A stretch of DNA of 64,000 nt from Streptomyces spiramyceticus (GTDB lineage: Bacteria > Actinomycetota > Actinomycetes > Streptomycetales > Streptomycetaceae). Location of the stretch: contig NZ_JARBAX010000001.1 in the NCBI RefSeq assembly GCF_028807635.1, forward strand, positions 5,087,551 to 5,151,550, in the 5' to 3' direction. Shown one piece after another: positions 47,499-60,884 of the stretch. Position numbers and translations under genes: made by a program. Within the stretch, counting starts at the first letter, position 1. Each line of letters opens with the position of its first letter. The notes below the pieces were generated by a model. It saw only the letters and a program-made list of their open reading frames with translations. It had not been told where the DNA came from and did not search any database.

Positions 47499-48251
47499 GT
47501 GACTGTTACCCCTGATGGCACGCCCATCGAGACCGCCAAGCCCAGCTTCCGCAGCGAAGTGACCGTCGAGCTGGTGAAGCACACCGCCAGCGACTCCGAC
47601 GTGCTGTGGGCCGCCCGTGTCTCCACCGCCGGCGAGCAGTCCCTGGAGGAGCTCAGCAAGGACCCCGAGCGCTCCAAGGGCCTCATCAATTACCTGATGC
47701 GGGACCGCCACGGCAGCCCCTTCGAGCACAACTCGATGACCTTCTTCATCAGCGCGCCGATTTTCGTCTTCCGTGAGTTCATGCGGCACCGCGTCGGGTG
47801 GTCGTACAACGAAGAGTCGGGCCGCTACAGGGAGCTGGAGCCGGTCTTCTACGTTCCGGGTGAGTCCCGCAAGCTCGTCCAGCAGGGCCGTCCCGGCAAG
47901 TACGAATTCGTCGAGGGCACCCCGGAGCAGCAGCAGCTCACCAGCCGCGCCATGCAGGACTCGTACCGTCAGGCGTACGAGGCGTACCAGGAGATGCTCG
48001 CCGCGGGTGTCGCCCGCGAGGTGGCTCGCGCGGTGCTCCCCGTCGGCCTCTACTCCTCGATGTATGCGACATGCAACGCCCGCTCGCTGATGCACTTCCT
48101 CGGCCTGCGCACCCAGCACGAGCTTGCGAAAGTGCCGTCCTTCCCGCAGCGCGAGATCGAGATGGTGGGGGAGCAGATGGAGGCGCACTGGGCGAAGCTC
48201 ATGCCTCTCACGTACGCGGCCTTCAACGCGAATGGCCGAATCGCCCCGTAA
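47499..48251 (+). CDS. thyX: FAD-dependent thymidylate synthase ThyX
   Basis: ThyX makes dTMP from dUMP with methylene-tetrahydrofolate, using FAD and NADPH. The 250-residue protein has the ThyX signature RHRVGWSYNEESGRY (RHRxxSxNxxSxR type), plus LMRDRHGSPFEHNSMTFFIS and VARAVLPVGLYSSMYATCNA. GTG 47499 sits nine bases after GAAGGA. A hairpin terminator follows and dapA is next. Confidence 0.96.
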   Translation: MTVTPDGTPIETAKPSFRSEVTVELVKHTASDSDVLWAARVSTAGEQSLEELSKDPERSKGLINYLMRDRHGSPFEHNSMTFFISAPIFVFREFMRHRVGWSYNEESGRYRELEPVFYVPGESRKLVQQGRPGKYEFVEGTPEQQQLTSRAMQDSYRQAYEAYQEMLAAGVAREVARAVLPVGLYSSMYATCNARSLMHFLGLRTQHELAKVPSFPQREIEMVGEQMEAHWAKLMPLTYAAFNANGRIAP

Positions 48252-48335
48252 CGCCTGAGCACAGATGTACGGATCAGCCGTCCGAAGTGTCCGGATTGCC
48301 GCAGTTCGAGAATTTCATCTAGGCTGATCAAACGG

Positions 48336-48375
48336 ACCCGGCACTGCTTGAACCCCCGAGCAGGCAGTGCCGGGT
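48336..48375 (+). terminator. hairpin terminator after thyX
   Basis: A perfect 12-bp stem (ACCCGGCACTGC with its complement) with a 16-base loop lies about 85 bases after thyX and 73 bases before dapA. Confidence 0.65.
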
Positions 48376-48447
48376 TCCACTTCTTCCACCGCCTCTCCCC
48401 TCCCCCGAGGGGACACCCCGCGTTGAGCAGCGAGTAGCGTGTTACCC

Positions 48448-49347
48448 ATGGCTCCGATCTCCACTCCGCAGACCCCCTTCGGGCGGGTCCTCACCGCCAT
48501 GATCACGCCCTTCACGGCGGACGGCGCACTCGACCTCGACGGCGCCCAGCGTCTTGCCGCCCACCTGGTGGACGCAGGCAACGACGGGCTGATCGTCAAC
48601 GGCACCACTGGCGAGTCGCCGACCACCAGCGACGCGGAGAAAAACGACCTGGTGCGGGCCGTACTGGAAGCGGTCGGAGACCGGGCCCACGTCGTGGCCG
48701 GAATCGGCACCAACGACACCCGCCACAGCATCGAGCTGGCCCGCACCGCCGAGCAGACCGGCGCCCACGGCCTCCTCGCCGTGACGCCGTACTACAACAA
48801 GCCCCCGCAAGAGGGGCTGTTCCAGCACTTCACGGCCATTGCAGACAGCACCGGCCTCCCGGTCATGCTCTACGACATCCCTGGCCGCAGCGGCGTCCCG
48901 ATCAACACCGAGACGATCGTCCGGCTCGCCGAGCACCCGCGGATCGTGGCCAACAAGGACGCCAAGGGCGACCTCGGCCGCTCCAGCTGGGCCATCGCCC
49001 AGAGCGGCCTGGCCTGGTACTCCGGCGACGACATGCTCAACCTGCCGCTCCTTTCCGTCGGCGCGGTCGGCTTCGTCTCCGTCGTGGGCCACGTCGTCAC
49101 GCCCGAGCTGCGCGCCCTCCTGGAGGCCCACCTCTCCGGCGACGTACGCAAGGCGACGGAGATCCACCAGCGGCTGCTCCCGGTCTACACGGGCATGTTC
49201 CGCACCCAGGGCGTCATCACCACCAAGGCCGCCCTCACCCTGCAGGGCCTGCCCGCCGGCCCGCTGCGCCTGCCCCTCGTGGAGCTCACGCCGGAGGAAT
49301 CCGCGCAGCTCAAGAGGGACCTCACGGCCGGTGGCGTACAGATCTAG
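48448..49347 (+). CDS. dapA: 4-hydroxy-tetrahydrodipicolinate synthase
   Basis: DapA condenses pyruvate and aspartate semialdehyde, the first committed step to lysine and diaminopimelate. This 299-residue TIM barrel has the pyruvate-site segment GTTGESPTT, the catalytic Tyr in PVMLYDIPGRSG, and the Schiff-base lysine K170 in ANKDAKGDL. The start ATG 48448 fits the family; a GTG three codons upstream is less likely. It is followed by the RNase J gene, a common actinobacterial order. Confidence 0.96.
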   Translation: MAPISTPQTPFGRVLTAMITPFTADGALDLDGAQRLAAHLVDAGNDGLIVNGTTGESPTTSDAEKNDLVRAVLEAVGDRAHVVAGIGTNDTRHSIELARTAEQTGAHGLLAVTPYYNKPPQEGLFQHFTAIADSTGLPVMLYDIPGRSGVPINTETIVRLAEHPRIVANKDAKGDLGRSSWAIAQSGLAWYSGDDMLNLPLLSVGAVGFVSVVGHVVTPELRALLEAHLSGDVRKATEIHQRLLPVYTGMFRTQGVITTKAALTLQGLPAGPLRLPLVELTPEESAQLKRDLTAGGVQI

Positions 49348-49460
49348 CCAAAGACTTCACAACTGAATAAGCACGAATCCCATAGACAACAGCAAGTGCA
49401 CGAATGACACACGCGCCACGTGCCTCAGCGGTACGTGGCGCGCGTGGTGAGGAGAGTCTT

Positions 49461-51146
49461 TTGAGTCATCCGCATCCTGAACTCGGTACGCCGCCGAAGC
49501 TCCCGAAGGGCGGCCTGCGTGTAACCCCGCTCGGCGGTCTCGGCGAGATCGGCCGGAACATGACGGTCTTCGAGTACGGCGGCCGCCTGCTCATCGTCGA
49601 CTGCGGTGTGCTCTTCCCCGAGGAGGAGCAGCCCGGAATCGACCTGATCCTGCCGGACTTCACGTCCATCAAGGACCGTCTCGACGACATCGAAGGCATC
49701 GTGCTCACGCACGGCCACGAGGACCACATCGGTGGCGTCCCCTACCTGCTCCGTCTGAAGCAGGACATCCCGCTGATCGGCTCCAAGCTGACCCTCGCCC
49801 TGATCGAGGCCAAGCTCCAGGAGCACCGCATCCGCCCGTACACCCTTGAGGTCAGTGAGGGCCACCGCGAGCGCGTCGGTCCCTTCGACTGCGAATTCGT
49901 GGCGGTCAACCACTCCATCCCGGACGCGCTGGCCGTCGCCATCCGCACCCCGGCAGGCATGGTCGTCCACACCGGCGACTTCAAGATGGACCAGCTCCCG
50001 CTGGACCGCCGCCTGACCGACCTCCCGACCTTCGCCAAGCTCGGTGAGGAAGGCATCGACCTCCTCCTCTCCGACTCGACGAACGCCGAGGTCCCGGGCT
50101 TCGTCCCGCCCGAGCGCGACATCTCGAACGTCCTGCGTACGGTCTTCGCGAACGCCCAGAAGCGCATCATCGTGGCCAGCTTCGCCAGCCACGTGCACCG
50201 CATCCAGCAGATCCTCGACGCCGCCCACGAGTACGGGCGCCGCGTCGCCTTCGTGGGCCGCTCGATGGTCAGGAACATGGGCATCGCCCGTGACCTGGGC
50301 TATCTCAAGGTCCCGGCCGGTCTCGTCGTCGACGTAAAGACCCTCGACGACCTCCCCGACCACGAGGTAGTCCTCGTCTGCACCGGCTCTCAGGGCGAAC
50401 CGATGGCTGCGCTCTCCCGCATGGCCAACCGCGACCACCAGATCCGCATCGTCCAGGGCGACACCGTCATCCTGGCCTCGTCGCTCATCCCGGGCAACGA
50501 GAACGCGGTCTACCGGGTCATCAACGGCCTGACCCGCTGGGGCGCCAACGTCATCCACAAGGGCAACGCCAAGGTCCACGTCTCCGGCCACGCCTCCGCC
50601 GGCGAGCTGCTGTACTTCTACAACATCTGCAAGCCGAAGAACCTGATGCCGGTCCACGGCGAATGGCGCCACCTCCGCGCCAACGCCGAGCTGGGTGCCC
50701 TCACGGGTGTCCCCAAGGACCACATCGTCATCGCCGAGGACGGCGTGGTGGTCGACCTGATCGACGGCCGCGCGAAGATCGTCGGCAAGGTCCAGGCGGG
50801 CTATGTGTACGTCGACGGCCTTTCGGTCGGAGATGTCACCGAGACCCACCTCAAGGATCGCCGCATCCTCGGCGAGGAGGGCTTCGTCTCGGTCTTCGTC
50901 GTGGTGGACACCACCACAGGCAAGATCGTGGGCGGCCCGAACTTCCACGCCCGCGGCTCCGGCATCGAGGACTCGGCCTTCTCGGCCGTCGGCCCCCGGA
51001 TCGAAGAGGCCATTGCCAAGTCGGCCTCCGACGGCGTCATCGAGCCGCACCAGATCCAGCAGCTCATCCGTCGCACGGTCGGCAAGTGGGTCTCCGACAC
51101 CTACCGTCGGCGCCCGATGATCCTGCCTGTCGTAGTCGAGGTCTGA
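49461..51146 (+). CDS. rnj: ribonuclease J
   Basis: RNase J is a metallo-beta-lactamase/beta-CASP nuclease with endo- and 5'-3' exonuclease activity, active in mRNA turnover and rRNA maturation. The 561-residue protein has PLGGLGEIGRNM, the metal motif THGHEDHIGG, GDFKMDQLP, the beta-CASP segments, and the histidine motif VSGHASAGEL. TTG 49461 follows GGAGAG at the right distance and gives the family length; the upstream ATG 49404 would add an unconserved tail. It sits just upstream of the rrn operon; a strong hairpin separates them. Confidence 0.95.
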   Translation: MSHPHPELGTPPKLPKGGLRVTPLGGLGEIGRNMTVFEYGGRLLIVDCGVLFPEEEQPGIDLILPDFTSIKDRLDDIEGIVLTHGHEDHIGGVPYLLRLKQDIPLIGSKLTLALIEAKLQEHRIRPYTLEVSEGHRERVGPFDCEFVAVNHSIPDALAVAIRTPAGMVVHTGDFKMDQLPLDRRLTDLPTFAKLGEEGIDLLLSDSTNAEVPGFVPPERDISNVLRTVFANAQKRIIVASFASHVHRIQQILDAAHEYGRRVAFVGRSMVRNMGIARDLGYLKVPAGLVVDVKTLDDLPDHEVVLVCTGSQGEPMAALSRMANRDHQIRIVQGDTVILASSLIPGNENAVYRVINGLTRWGANVIHKGNAKVHVSGHASAGELLYFYNICKPKNLMPVHGEWRHLRANAELGALTGVPKDHIVIAEDGVVVDLIDGRAKIVGKVQAGYVYVDGLSVGDVTETHLKDRRILGEEGFVSVFVVVDTTTGKIVGGPNFHARGSGIEDSAFSAVGPRIEEAIAKSASDGVIEPHQIQQLIRRTVGKWVSDTYRRRPMILPVVVEV

Positions 51147-51156
51147 CACAGCCTCA

Positions 51157-51196
51157 GGAGCGGAGCGCCTCGATTTGCATCGAGGCGCTCCGCTCC
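51157..51196 (+). terminator. hairpin terminator after RNase J
   Basis: A perfect 18-bp stem (GGAGCGGAGCGCCTCGAT and its complement) with a four-base loop, ten bases after the stop. Confidence 0.85.
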
Positions 51197-51657
51197 AGTA
51201 CGTTTACGGCTCCGCCTGAACGGGAAGCCCCGGGCGCACTTGTGTGCCTGGATGACCCGAACGGGGCGGGAATTCCGACTCAGGACTTCTGATAAAGTCG
51301 GAGCCGCCGGAAAGTGAAACGCGAAAGCGTAAACCTGAAAGGCACCGAGGAAGTCGGACACGAAAGAGTCTGATAGAGTCGGAAACACGAAATGCCGAAC
51401 GAAAGCCCGGAGGAAAGCCCGAGAGGGTGAGTACAAAGGAAGCGTCCGTTCCTTGAGAACTCAACAGCGTGCCAAAAGTCAACGCCAGATATGTTGATAC
51501 CCCGGCCCATTTCGGTGGGTTGGTGGTTCCTTTGAAGTCCTACTGGCCCATGTGGCGGGTAGGCAAAACACAGCGAGGACGCTGAGGACAGCGGGCCATA
51601 TTCCGGTCCGATCTGTTCCGCTCAACGTGGTGTTCACTCCCGATTACGGGAAAACAT
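51197..51657 (+). other. rrn promoter region and 16S leader
   Basis: This 460-base stretch has no gene. It contains promoter-like repeats (see the next entry). Further in come CCTTGAGAACTCAACAGCGT, then CCAAAAGTCAACGCCAG, and GGGTAGGCAAAACACAG, which are typical of Streptomyces rrn leaders and the 5' arm of the pre-16S processing stem. Confidence 0.7.
51288..51384 (+). promoter_or_regulatory. two tandem rrn promoter-like repeats
   Basis: TCTGATAAAGTCGGAG (51288-51303) and TCTGATAGAGTCGGAA (51369-51384) are near-identical and 81 bases apart. TAAAGT and TAGAGT look like -10 hexamers of vegetative sigma promoters. Streptomyces rrn operons typically have several tandem promoters; -35 elements are not clear by eye. 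Confidence 0.5.
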
Positions 51658-56622
<4,965 letters not shown>

Positions 56623-56695
56623 CAGTTGCTCGCGTCCACTGTGTTAGTTCTGAAGTAACGAACTGTGACGGCACCGGTTTGTTCAACTTCATAGT

Positions 56696-56814
56696 GTTTC
56701 GGTGGTCATAGCGTTAGGGAAACGCCCGGTTACATTCCGAACCCGGAAGCTAAGCCTTTCAGCGCCGATGGTACTGCAGGGGGGACCCTGTGGGAGAGTA
56801 GGACGCCGCCGAAC
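56696..56814 (+). rRNA. rrf: 5S ribosomal RNA
   Basis: This ~119-base molecule starts GTTTCGGTGGTCATAGCG, has CCGAACCCGGAAGCTAAGCC in the middle, and ends GGACGCCGCCGAAC. It sits at the end of the rrn operon, ~75 bases after 23S. Confidence 0.95.
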
Positions 56815-56822
56815 AATCATTC

Positions 56823-56864
56823 ACGCTGGTCCCTGAACTTCGGTTCGGGGACCAGCGTTTTTTT
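56823..56864 (+). terminator. rrn operon terminator
   Basis: A 16-bp stem with a single G-T pair closes a TTCG tetraloop and is followed by a seven-T run: a classical factor-independent terminator, rare in its perfection for this genus. Confidence 0.93.
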
Positions 56865-56911
56865 ATGCCTAGTCACTTGGTGTTCACGTCGTACGACCAG
56901 CATCCACAGTC

Positions 56912-57592
56912 ATGGGGACGATCGGAATGCTGAAGTCCGCGGGTGTCGGTGCCGGCGACGAGGTCATCGTGTCGGCTTACGGGAACGTCGAGGTGGCCGA
57001 GGCGGTGCTGGCTGTGCGGGCGTTGCCGGTGTTCGCCGACATCGACGGGGATACGTACTGCCTGGATGCGGGCGCCGCGGAAGCCGCCGTGACATCGCGT
57101 ACGGCGGCCATCGTGGGCGTAAAGCGATTCGGGTCTCCCGCAGGCATGGGACGGCTCGAGGAGCTCGGGCGTCGGCGAGGGCTTCTCGTGGTGGAGCATC
57201 GCGAGGAGGCCGACGCGGATCCGAGCGCGGTCGCTCGACGGCGCGTGCATGCGGCTTACCTGGACGGGCGGCTCACCGGGGTACGGACGCCGGCGGCGTG
57301 CGAGGGGCACGGCTATCAGCAGTACGTCGTCCGGGTGCCCGGCAATGGGCGGCCCGATCGTGACGCGTTCGCACACGCCGTGCGGCGCAGGGGCGTTGAC
57401 TGTCGTGTGCCGGTGAAGACCCCCGTACACCGGCTGCCGGACTTCCGGCGGGAGATCTGTCTGCCCGAGACCGAGCGGGCCGCCGACGAGACGCTCGCTC
57501 TGCCCATCGGCGGCGAGCTGTCCCGTCGTGACCTTCAACGTGTCGTGGCGGCCTGCAATGCGCTCGGCGGGCTCCTGCAACCGGCCTTCTAG
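56912..57592 (+). CDS. short DegT/StrS aminotransferase-like protein lacking the PLP-lysine region
   Basis: This 226-residue protein begins like a DegT/DnrJ/EryC1/StrS sugar aminotransferase (AGVGAGDEVIVSAYGNVEVA, LPVFADIDGDTYCLDAGAAE, SRTAAIVGVKRFGSPAGM, RRGLLVVEHREEADAD) and ends like one (GYQQYVVRVPGNGRPDRDAF, CRVPVKTPVHRLPDF). The ~100-residue middle with the PLP-binding lysine is missing, so it should not be a working transaminase. Both ends look well kept, so it may be a stable pseudoenzyme rather than debris. The start could be ATG 56912 or 56927. It lies between the rrn terminator and a tRNA gene. Confidence 0.75.
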   Translation: MGTIGMLKSAGVGAGDEVIVSAYGNVEVAEAVLAVRALPVFADIDGDTYCLDAGAAEAAVTSRTAAIVGVKRFGSPAGMGRLEELGRRRGLLVVEHREEADADPSAVARRRVHAAYLDGRLTGVRTPAACEGHGYQQYVVRVPGNGRPDRDAFAHAVRRRGVDCRVPVKTPVHRLPDFRREICLPETERAADETLALPIGGELSRRDLQRVVAACNALGGLLQPAF

Positions 57593-57834
57593 GACGATTG
57601 TTTGGGGTGGGAAGCGAAGAACTCCCACTTCACGTCGGTGGCGTTGACGTCGGCGGTGGTTCCGCCATGTCGCCCGCTTGGCGCCCGGACGATTTTCGGC
57701 CAATTCATGGGCTTGCCAGGACGTGTCCGCATTCGCGCAAGGTGGCAGCGGGGGCGGGGCCGGTCCGGACGAAGGGTGGGTTCAGAGCACGCTCGGATTC
57801 GGGTATGATCTATTCCGTTGCCGCAGCGCAGCAG

Positions 57835-57907
57835 GCCCCAATAGCTCAGTCGGTAGAGCGTCTCCATGGTAAGGAGAAGGTCTACGGTTCGATTCCGTAT
57901 TGGGGCT
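57835..57907 (+). tRNA. tRNA-Thr(GGT)
   Basis: A full cloverleaf is visible. The acceptor GCCCCAA pairs with TTGGGGC, the D-arm is AGCTCAGTCGGTAGAGC, the anticodon stem TCTCC/GGAGA has loop ATGGTAA (anticodon GGT, U33 present), and the T-arm is ACGGTTCGATTCCGT. The discriminator is T and CCA is not encoded. Confidence 0.93.
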
Positions 57908-57913
57908 CACAAA

Positions 57914-57946
57914 CGAAAGGCCCCCGCCGTTGGCGGGGGCCTTTCG
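57914..57946. terminator. bidirectional terminator between tRNA-Thr and osaC
   Basis: A perfect 15-bp stem (CGAAAGGCCCCCGCC and its complement) has a three-base loop, seven bases after the tRNA and nine bases from the end of the convergent regulator gene. Confidence 0.85.
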
Positions 57947-57954
57947 CGTATGCC

Positions 57955-60618
57955 CTACGAGTTGTGCCGCTCCGGGACGCGCATCGCGAGGATGGCCATG
58001 TCGTCGGAGGCGGGTTCTGCTGCGAAGCGCTCGACGGCGCGCAGGATGCGGGCGGCCACTGCGCCGGCCGTCAGGCCCGTACAGGTGGCCAGGACGTCGG
58101 CGAGGCCGTCGTCGCCGAGCATTCGGGTGCCCTCGCGGCGCTCGGTGACGCCGTCCGTGACGCACAGGAGTACGTCGCCGGGGTCGAGGGTGACGCTCTG
58201 CTCGTACAGCTCCAGGTCCTCCATGACGCCGAGCAGCGGCTGGGGTTCGGCGGCCGGTTCGACCGAGCCGTCCGGGCGCAGACGCAGGGGGAGCGGGTGG
58301 CCCGCGCAGACGATTTTGAGGATCGAGCTGCCGTCCTCCTGCGGCCACAACTCGCCGTACAGGAGCGTCAGGAAGCGGCTTCGGGCGCCCTCGTCGAGGA
58401 TCGCCGCGTTCAGGCGTTCAAGGACGGCGGGGCCGCTGAAGCCTTCGCGGGCCAGGAGGCGCAGGGCGTGGCGGGCGAGGCCGGTGACCGCGGCCGCTTC
58501 CGGGCCCGTACCGCAGACGTCGCCGATGGCGAAGCCGTACGCGCCGTCGCGGATCGGGAAGAGGTCGTAGAAGTCGCCGCCGACCTCGTTGCCTTCGCCG
58601 GCCGCTCGGTAGATGACCTCCACCTCGACGTTCGGGACGTGAGGCAGCTCGGGCGGCAGGAGGCTGCGCTGGAGCGACTGGCTGATGGCCATGCGCTCGG
58701 AGTACAGGCGTGCGTTGTCGAGGGCCAGCGCGGCGCGGCGGGAGAGGTCTTCGGCGAGTTCGAGGATTTCCTGGCGGAAGTGGTCGTCGGTTGGCTTGCC
58801 GAGGGTGAGCATGCCGATGACGCGGTTGCGGGCGACCAGGGGGAGGACGACGGTCTCGCCGCCGACGGCCGCGGCTGTCGCGAGTGTGGTGCCGATGCCC
58901 GAGCCGAGGTGCGGGGTGGAGCCGAGGCCGAGGCTTCGCATCGACGTACGGAGGGCGGCCTGGTGGGCGGCGTCGCTCGGGGCCGTCCAGATGCGGGCGC
59001 CGGGGGCGGGGACCGGCTCCGGCGGGTCGATCTTGGAGAGCAGGGCCTTGAGGCCGTCGATGCGCTCCTCGTCCTCGTGGAGTACGTACGAGAGGTACGG
59101 CTCGGAGGACTGGTCGGCGATGGTGTAGACGGCGCACCAGGTGGCCAGGGTGGGGACCGTCATCTGTGCCATGAGGGCCAGGGTCTGGTCGCGGTCGAGC
59201 GTACCGGCGAGGAGGTCGGAAGCCTCGACGAGGAACGACAGGGAGCCTCGGCGGAGGCGCTCCAGCTCGCCGAGGCGGGCGGATTCGACGGCGAGCGCGA
59301 TGCGGTCGGCGGCGAACTGGAGGCGCAGGGCCTCCTCGTTGGAGTACCGGCCGGGGGCTTCGGCGGCGACGCCGAGTGAGCCGGTGAGGCGGCCCTCGAC
59401 CTTGAGGGGGACGGTGACGACGGAGCGCATGCCGGTGCCGCTGAGGAGGGGGACGGCGCCCGGGACGGCCGTGAGGTCCTCGTGGACGGCGGGCATGCGG
59501 GCCGAGCCGTAGCGGCCGGTGCCGGCTTCCACCGGGACGCGGGCGAAGCGCTGGCGGGCGGAGGGGAGGCCGGTGGTGGCTCGTACCTCCAGCTCGGTCT
59601 CGTCGTCGGTGGCGAGGAGCAGGAACGCGGAGTCGGCGTCCAGCATGTCCCGGGAGCGCTCGACCGTGCGCTGAAGGAGTCCGTCGAGGTCGTCGGGGGC
59701 GGGGGAGCCGATGAAGACCTCGAACGGGTCGGCCGTGCGGCCCTCGGGGAACGTGCCGCCCGCGGTGTCGGCGGGGGTGCGCTGCGGGGACTGGATCACG
59801 GCGCGCTCGAAGTCGCGTACGAGAAGGCAGACGGTGGACGGCTCGCCGGCTGCGTCCCGTACGCGCAGGTGGGACGCGTAGACGGCGACGACGCGGCCGT
59901 CGGCGCCGCGTACGCCGTAGCTGCCCTCCCAGCGGGACAGCTGGAGAGCGTCCGCGATGCCGGTGGCGATGCCGGGGGTGTGGGGCCAGGCGGCGAAGTC
60001 GGTGAGCTGCTTGCCGATGACCTGGTCGGCGGCGTAACCGAAGAGCTCTTCCGCGTCCTCGTTCCAGGCGCTGATCGCGCCGGTGCGGTCGATCTGGACG
60101 ACGGCGACGCGGACGCGGCCGTCGGCGACCGGGAGGAGCTCGACCGGGAGCACGGGGCCGGCGGAGCGGATGCCGACCGGGCGAGCGGGGAGATCGAGTT
60201 GGAACCAGACCTGCTTGTGGGTCCGCGCGTACTCGACGCCCCAGCGGGAGGCGAGCGCGGCGCACAGGAGCAGTCCTCGGCCACCTTCGCGATCGGGGCT
60301 GCCGAAGGACTGGGCCGAGCCCTGGAGCGGAACCTCGCGCTCGGGATAGCGGTCGGCGACCTCGACCCGGATGCCGTCTTCCATCCGGAGACAGAGCACG
60401 TCGGCGGTGGTGCCCGCATGCACGACGGCGTTGGTGACGAGCTCGCTGGTGAGGACGACGGCGTCGTCCACGATGTCGGAATACCCCCACCCCTGGAGTG
60501 TGTCCCTGACAAAGGCGCGGGCGGTCGCGACGGACCGTCCCACGGGATCGAAGCTGGCAGCCGCCCGCGCGGTGATCACAGAACTCCTCGTACGCGTATC
60601 GACGCCCGGCTCTGCCAT
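57955..60618 (-). CDS. osaC: multidomain stress regulator: RsbW-like kinase, PAS, GAF, PP2C (OsaC type)
   Basis: This 887-residue protein has, in order: an RsbW-like GHKL ATPase (about residues 25-150; TSELVTNAVVHAG and ECLLLCAAL-type G-box region), a PAS domain (about 165-275; ISAWNEDAEELFGYAADQVI), two GAF-like regions (about 300-450 and 460-620), and a C-terminal PP2C/RsbU phosphatase (VGGDFYDLFPIRDG, FAIGDVCGTGPEAAA, LLCVTDGVTERREG). Domain order and its place beside the divergent multi-HAMP kinase match OsaC of S. coelicolor, which adjusts osmotic stress and sigma-B-type signalling. ATG 60618 follows GAGGGGCGGG. Confidence 0.88.
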   Translation of the reverse strand: MAEPGVDTRTRSSVITARAAASFDPVGRSVATARAFVRDTLQGWGYSDIVDDAVVLTSELVTNAVVHAGTTADVLCLRMEDGIRVEVADRYPEREVPLQGSAQSFGSPDREGGRGLLLCAALASRWGVEYARTHKQVWFQLDLPARPVGIRSAGPVLPVELLPVADGRVRVAVVQIDRTGAISAWNEDAEELFGYAADQVIGKQLTDFAAWPHTPGIATGIADALQLSRWEGSYGVRGADGRVVAVYASHLRVRDAAGEPSTVCLLVRDFERAVIQSPQRTPADTAGGTFPEGRTADPFEVFIGSPAPDDLDGLLQRTVERSRDMLDADSAFLLLATDDETELEVRATTGLPSARQRFARVPVEAGTGRYGSARMPAVHEDLTAVPGAVPLLSGTGMRSVVTVPLKVEGRLTGSLGVAAEAPGRYSNEEALRLQFAADRIALAVESARLGELERLRRGSLSFLVEASDLLAGTLDRDQTLALMAQMTVPTLATWCAVYTIADQSSEPYLSYVLHEDEERIDGLKALLSKIDPPEPVPAPGARIWTAPSDAAHQAALRTSMRSLGLGSTPHLGSGIGTTLATAAAVGGETVVLPLVARNRVIGMLTLGKPTDDHFRQEILELAEDLSRRAALALDNARLYSERMAISQSLQRSLLPPELPHVPNVEVEVIYRAAGEGNEVGGDFYDLFPIRDGAYGFAIGDVCGTGPEAAAVTGLARHALRLLAREGFSGPAVLERLNAAILDEGARSRFLTLLYGELWPQEDGSSILKIVCAGHPLPLRLRPDGSVEPAAEPQPLLGVMEDLELYEQSVTLDPGDVLLCVTDGVTERREGTRMLGDDGLADVLATCTGLTAGAVAARILRAVERFAAEPASDDMAILAMRVPERHNS

Positions 60619-60884
60619 GATCGGCCCGCCCCTCCGGTGCCCGGTGGTAGTTCTCGCGCCACCGCCCCCGCCGGGCAGACCGGGGCGGCTGGACAGCCGG
60701 ATGCCAGGTTACTTACCTTCGCTGTCCGTGCGGATGCCGGTCACCAGTGTTTCCGCCCTGAGAGTGCGGGGAGGGGTGTGCGAAGCTGCCGAACTGTTAT
60801 GGCCTGGTTCGGCCAGGGTGAAACACTGGGAAGGCTCCGGGAGAAGCCCCAGTGAGTACGGTCAACCCCTGCGGGAGGGACACG

